Shown in pieces: positions 6,829 to 6,944 of a stretch of DNA of 6,944 nt. The stretch lies in assembly GCA_047621305.1 (NCBI GenBank), contig JBLHNB010000190.1, positions 1-6,944 on the forward strand, read 5' to 3'. The notes under the pieces are model-generated. The model worked only from the letters and a program-made list of their open reading frames with translations. It was not told where the DNA came from and searched no databases. This stretch comes from Colwellia_A sp047621305 (GTDB taxonomy: Bacteria > Pseudomonadota > Gammaproteobacteria > Enterobacterales > Alteromonadaceae). Every line of letters begins with the position of its first letter. Within the stretch, counting starts at the first letter, position 1. Both the position numbers and the translations under genes were made by a program.

Positions 6829-6944
6829 CTAGCGCATTTTAATCCCTGACTCCAACAGGGTTGAGCGATATTCATCATCTAACCCTGCCATTTTCTTTTT
6901 TCTAGCCATACTTGCCGTTTTTGTTTCATCGCACTTGAACAGTG
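6829..6944 (-). CDS. possible C-terminal fragment of a minus-strand gene, unrecognised
   Basis: Reading the minus strand from the right edge, one frame stays open for 37 codons to a TAG at 6829-6831. It ends in a basic then mixed stretch, MARKKKMAGLDDEY, with tail ESGIKMR. It contains an internal ATG (6907-6909) that could also start a 26-residue peptide. A second minus-strand frame is also open at the edge and stops at 6879-6881, ending QVWLEKRKWQG, so the true frame is uncertain and the region may be a decayed gene. I recognise no family. If real, the gene converges on lnt. Confidence 0.25.
   Translation of the reverse strand, partial: LFKCDETKTASMARKKKMAGLDDEYRSTLLESGIKMR
6844..6902 (+). 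terminator. overlapping inverted repeats with T-rich tract, possible operon terminator
   Basis: CAGGGTT (6856-6862) can pair with AACCCTG (6881-6887) across an 18-base loop, followed by a T-rich tract (6891-6902). Its first five bases can instead pair with CCCTG (6844-6848) across 7 bases. The first arrangement fits a weak terminator for transcripts arriving from lnt. The long loop makes this uncertain, and the segment overlaps the possible minus-strand coding fragment. Confidence 0.25.

Noticed and set aside
1..6944. CRISPR array, tRNA or rRNA genes
   Set aside because: No regularly spaced repeats, no tRNA-like cloverleaf ends and no rRNA sequence were seen on either strand.

Overview
The window is low-GC DNA from a gammaproteobacterium, most likely a cold-adapted marine Alteromonadales of the Colwellia type. 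That placement rests on overall protein similarity as I remember it, on the base composition, and on a short dispersed-type repeat that resembles intergenic repeats of that group. It was not checked by any search.

Layout: (1) 1-934 holds the 3' part of an IS4-family transposase gene on the + strand, entering from beyond the left edge and broken by a frameshift near 206. (2) 935-1065 is a short spacer with a terminator-like hairpin just before the next gene. (3) 1066-6625 is the conserved cluster miaB - ybeZ (PhoH-like) - ybeY - corC/ybeX - lnt, all on the + strand and all intact by length and catalytic motifs. (4) 6627-6790 is a 164-bp non-coding repeat with 28-bp imperfect terminal inverted repeats, starting one base after the lnt stop codon. 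(5) 6791-6944 is weakly interpretable: it holds inverted repeats, a T-rich tract and a possible C-terminal fragment of a minus-strand gene.

How the genes fit together: MiaB modifies A37 of tRNAs reading UNN codons. YbeZ (ATPase) and YbeY (metal-dependent endoribonuclease) form an RNA/ribosome-processing pair and are translationally coupled here by a TAATG overlap. CorC/YbeX is a CBS-domain protein linked to divalent-cation and cobalt handling and to ribosome metabolism. Lnt adds the third acyl chain to lipoproteins in the inner membrane. The order is the classical gammaproteobacterial one, so the cluster itself is not novel.

I found no sign of an undescribed multi-gene system. The points worth a second look are mobile DNA on both flanks of an essential cluster (a decayed IS upstream and a MITE-like element directly after lnt), a terminator-like hairpin between the IS remnant and miaB, an obligatory TTG start for ybeZ, a Tyr-to-Phe change beside the catalytic Cys of Lnt, and a perfect 7-bp hairpin in the ybeY-corC gap.
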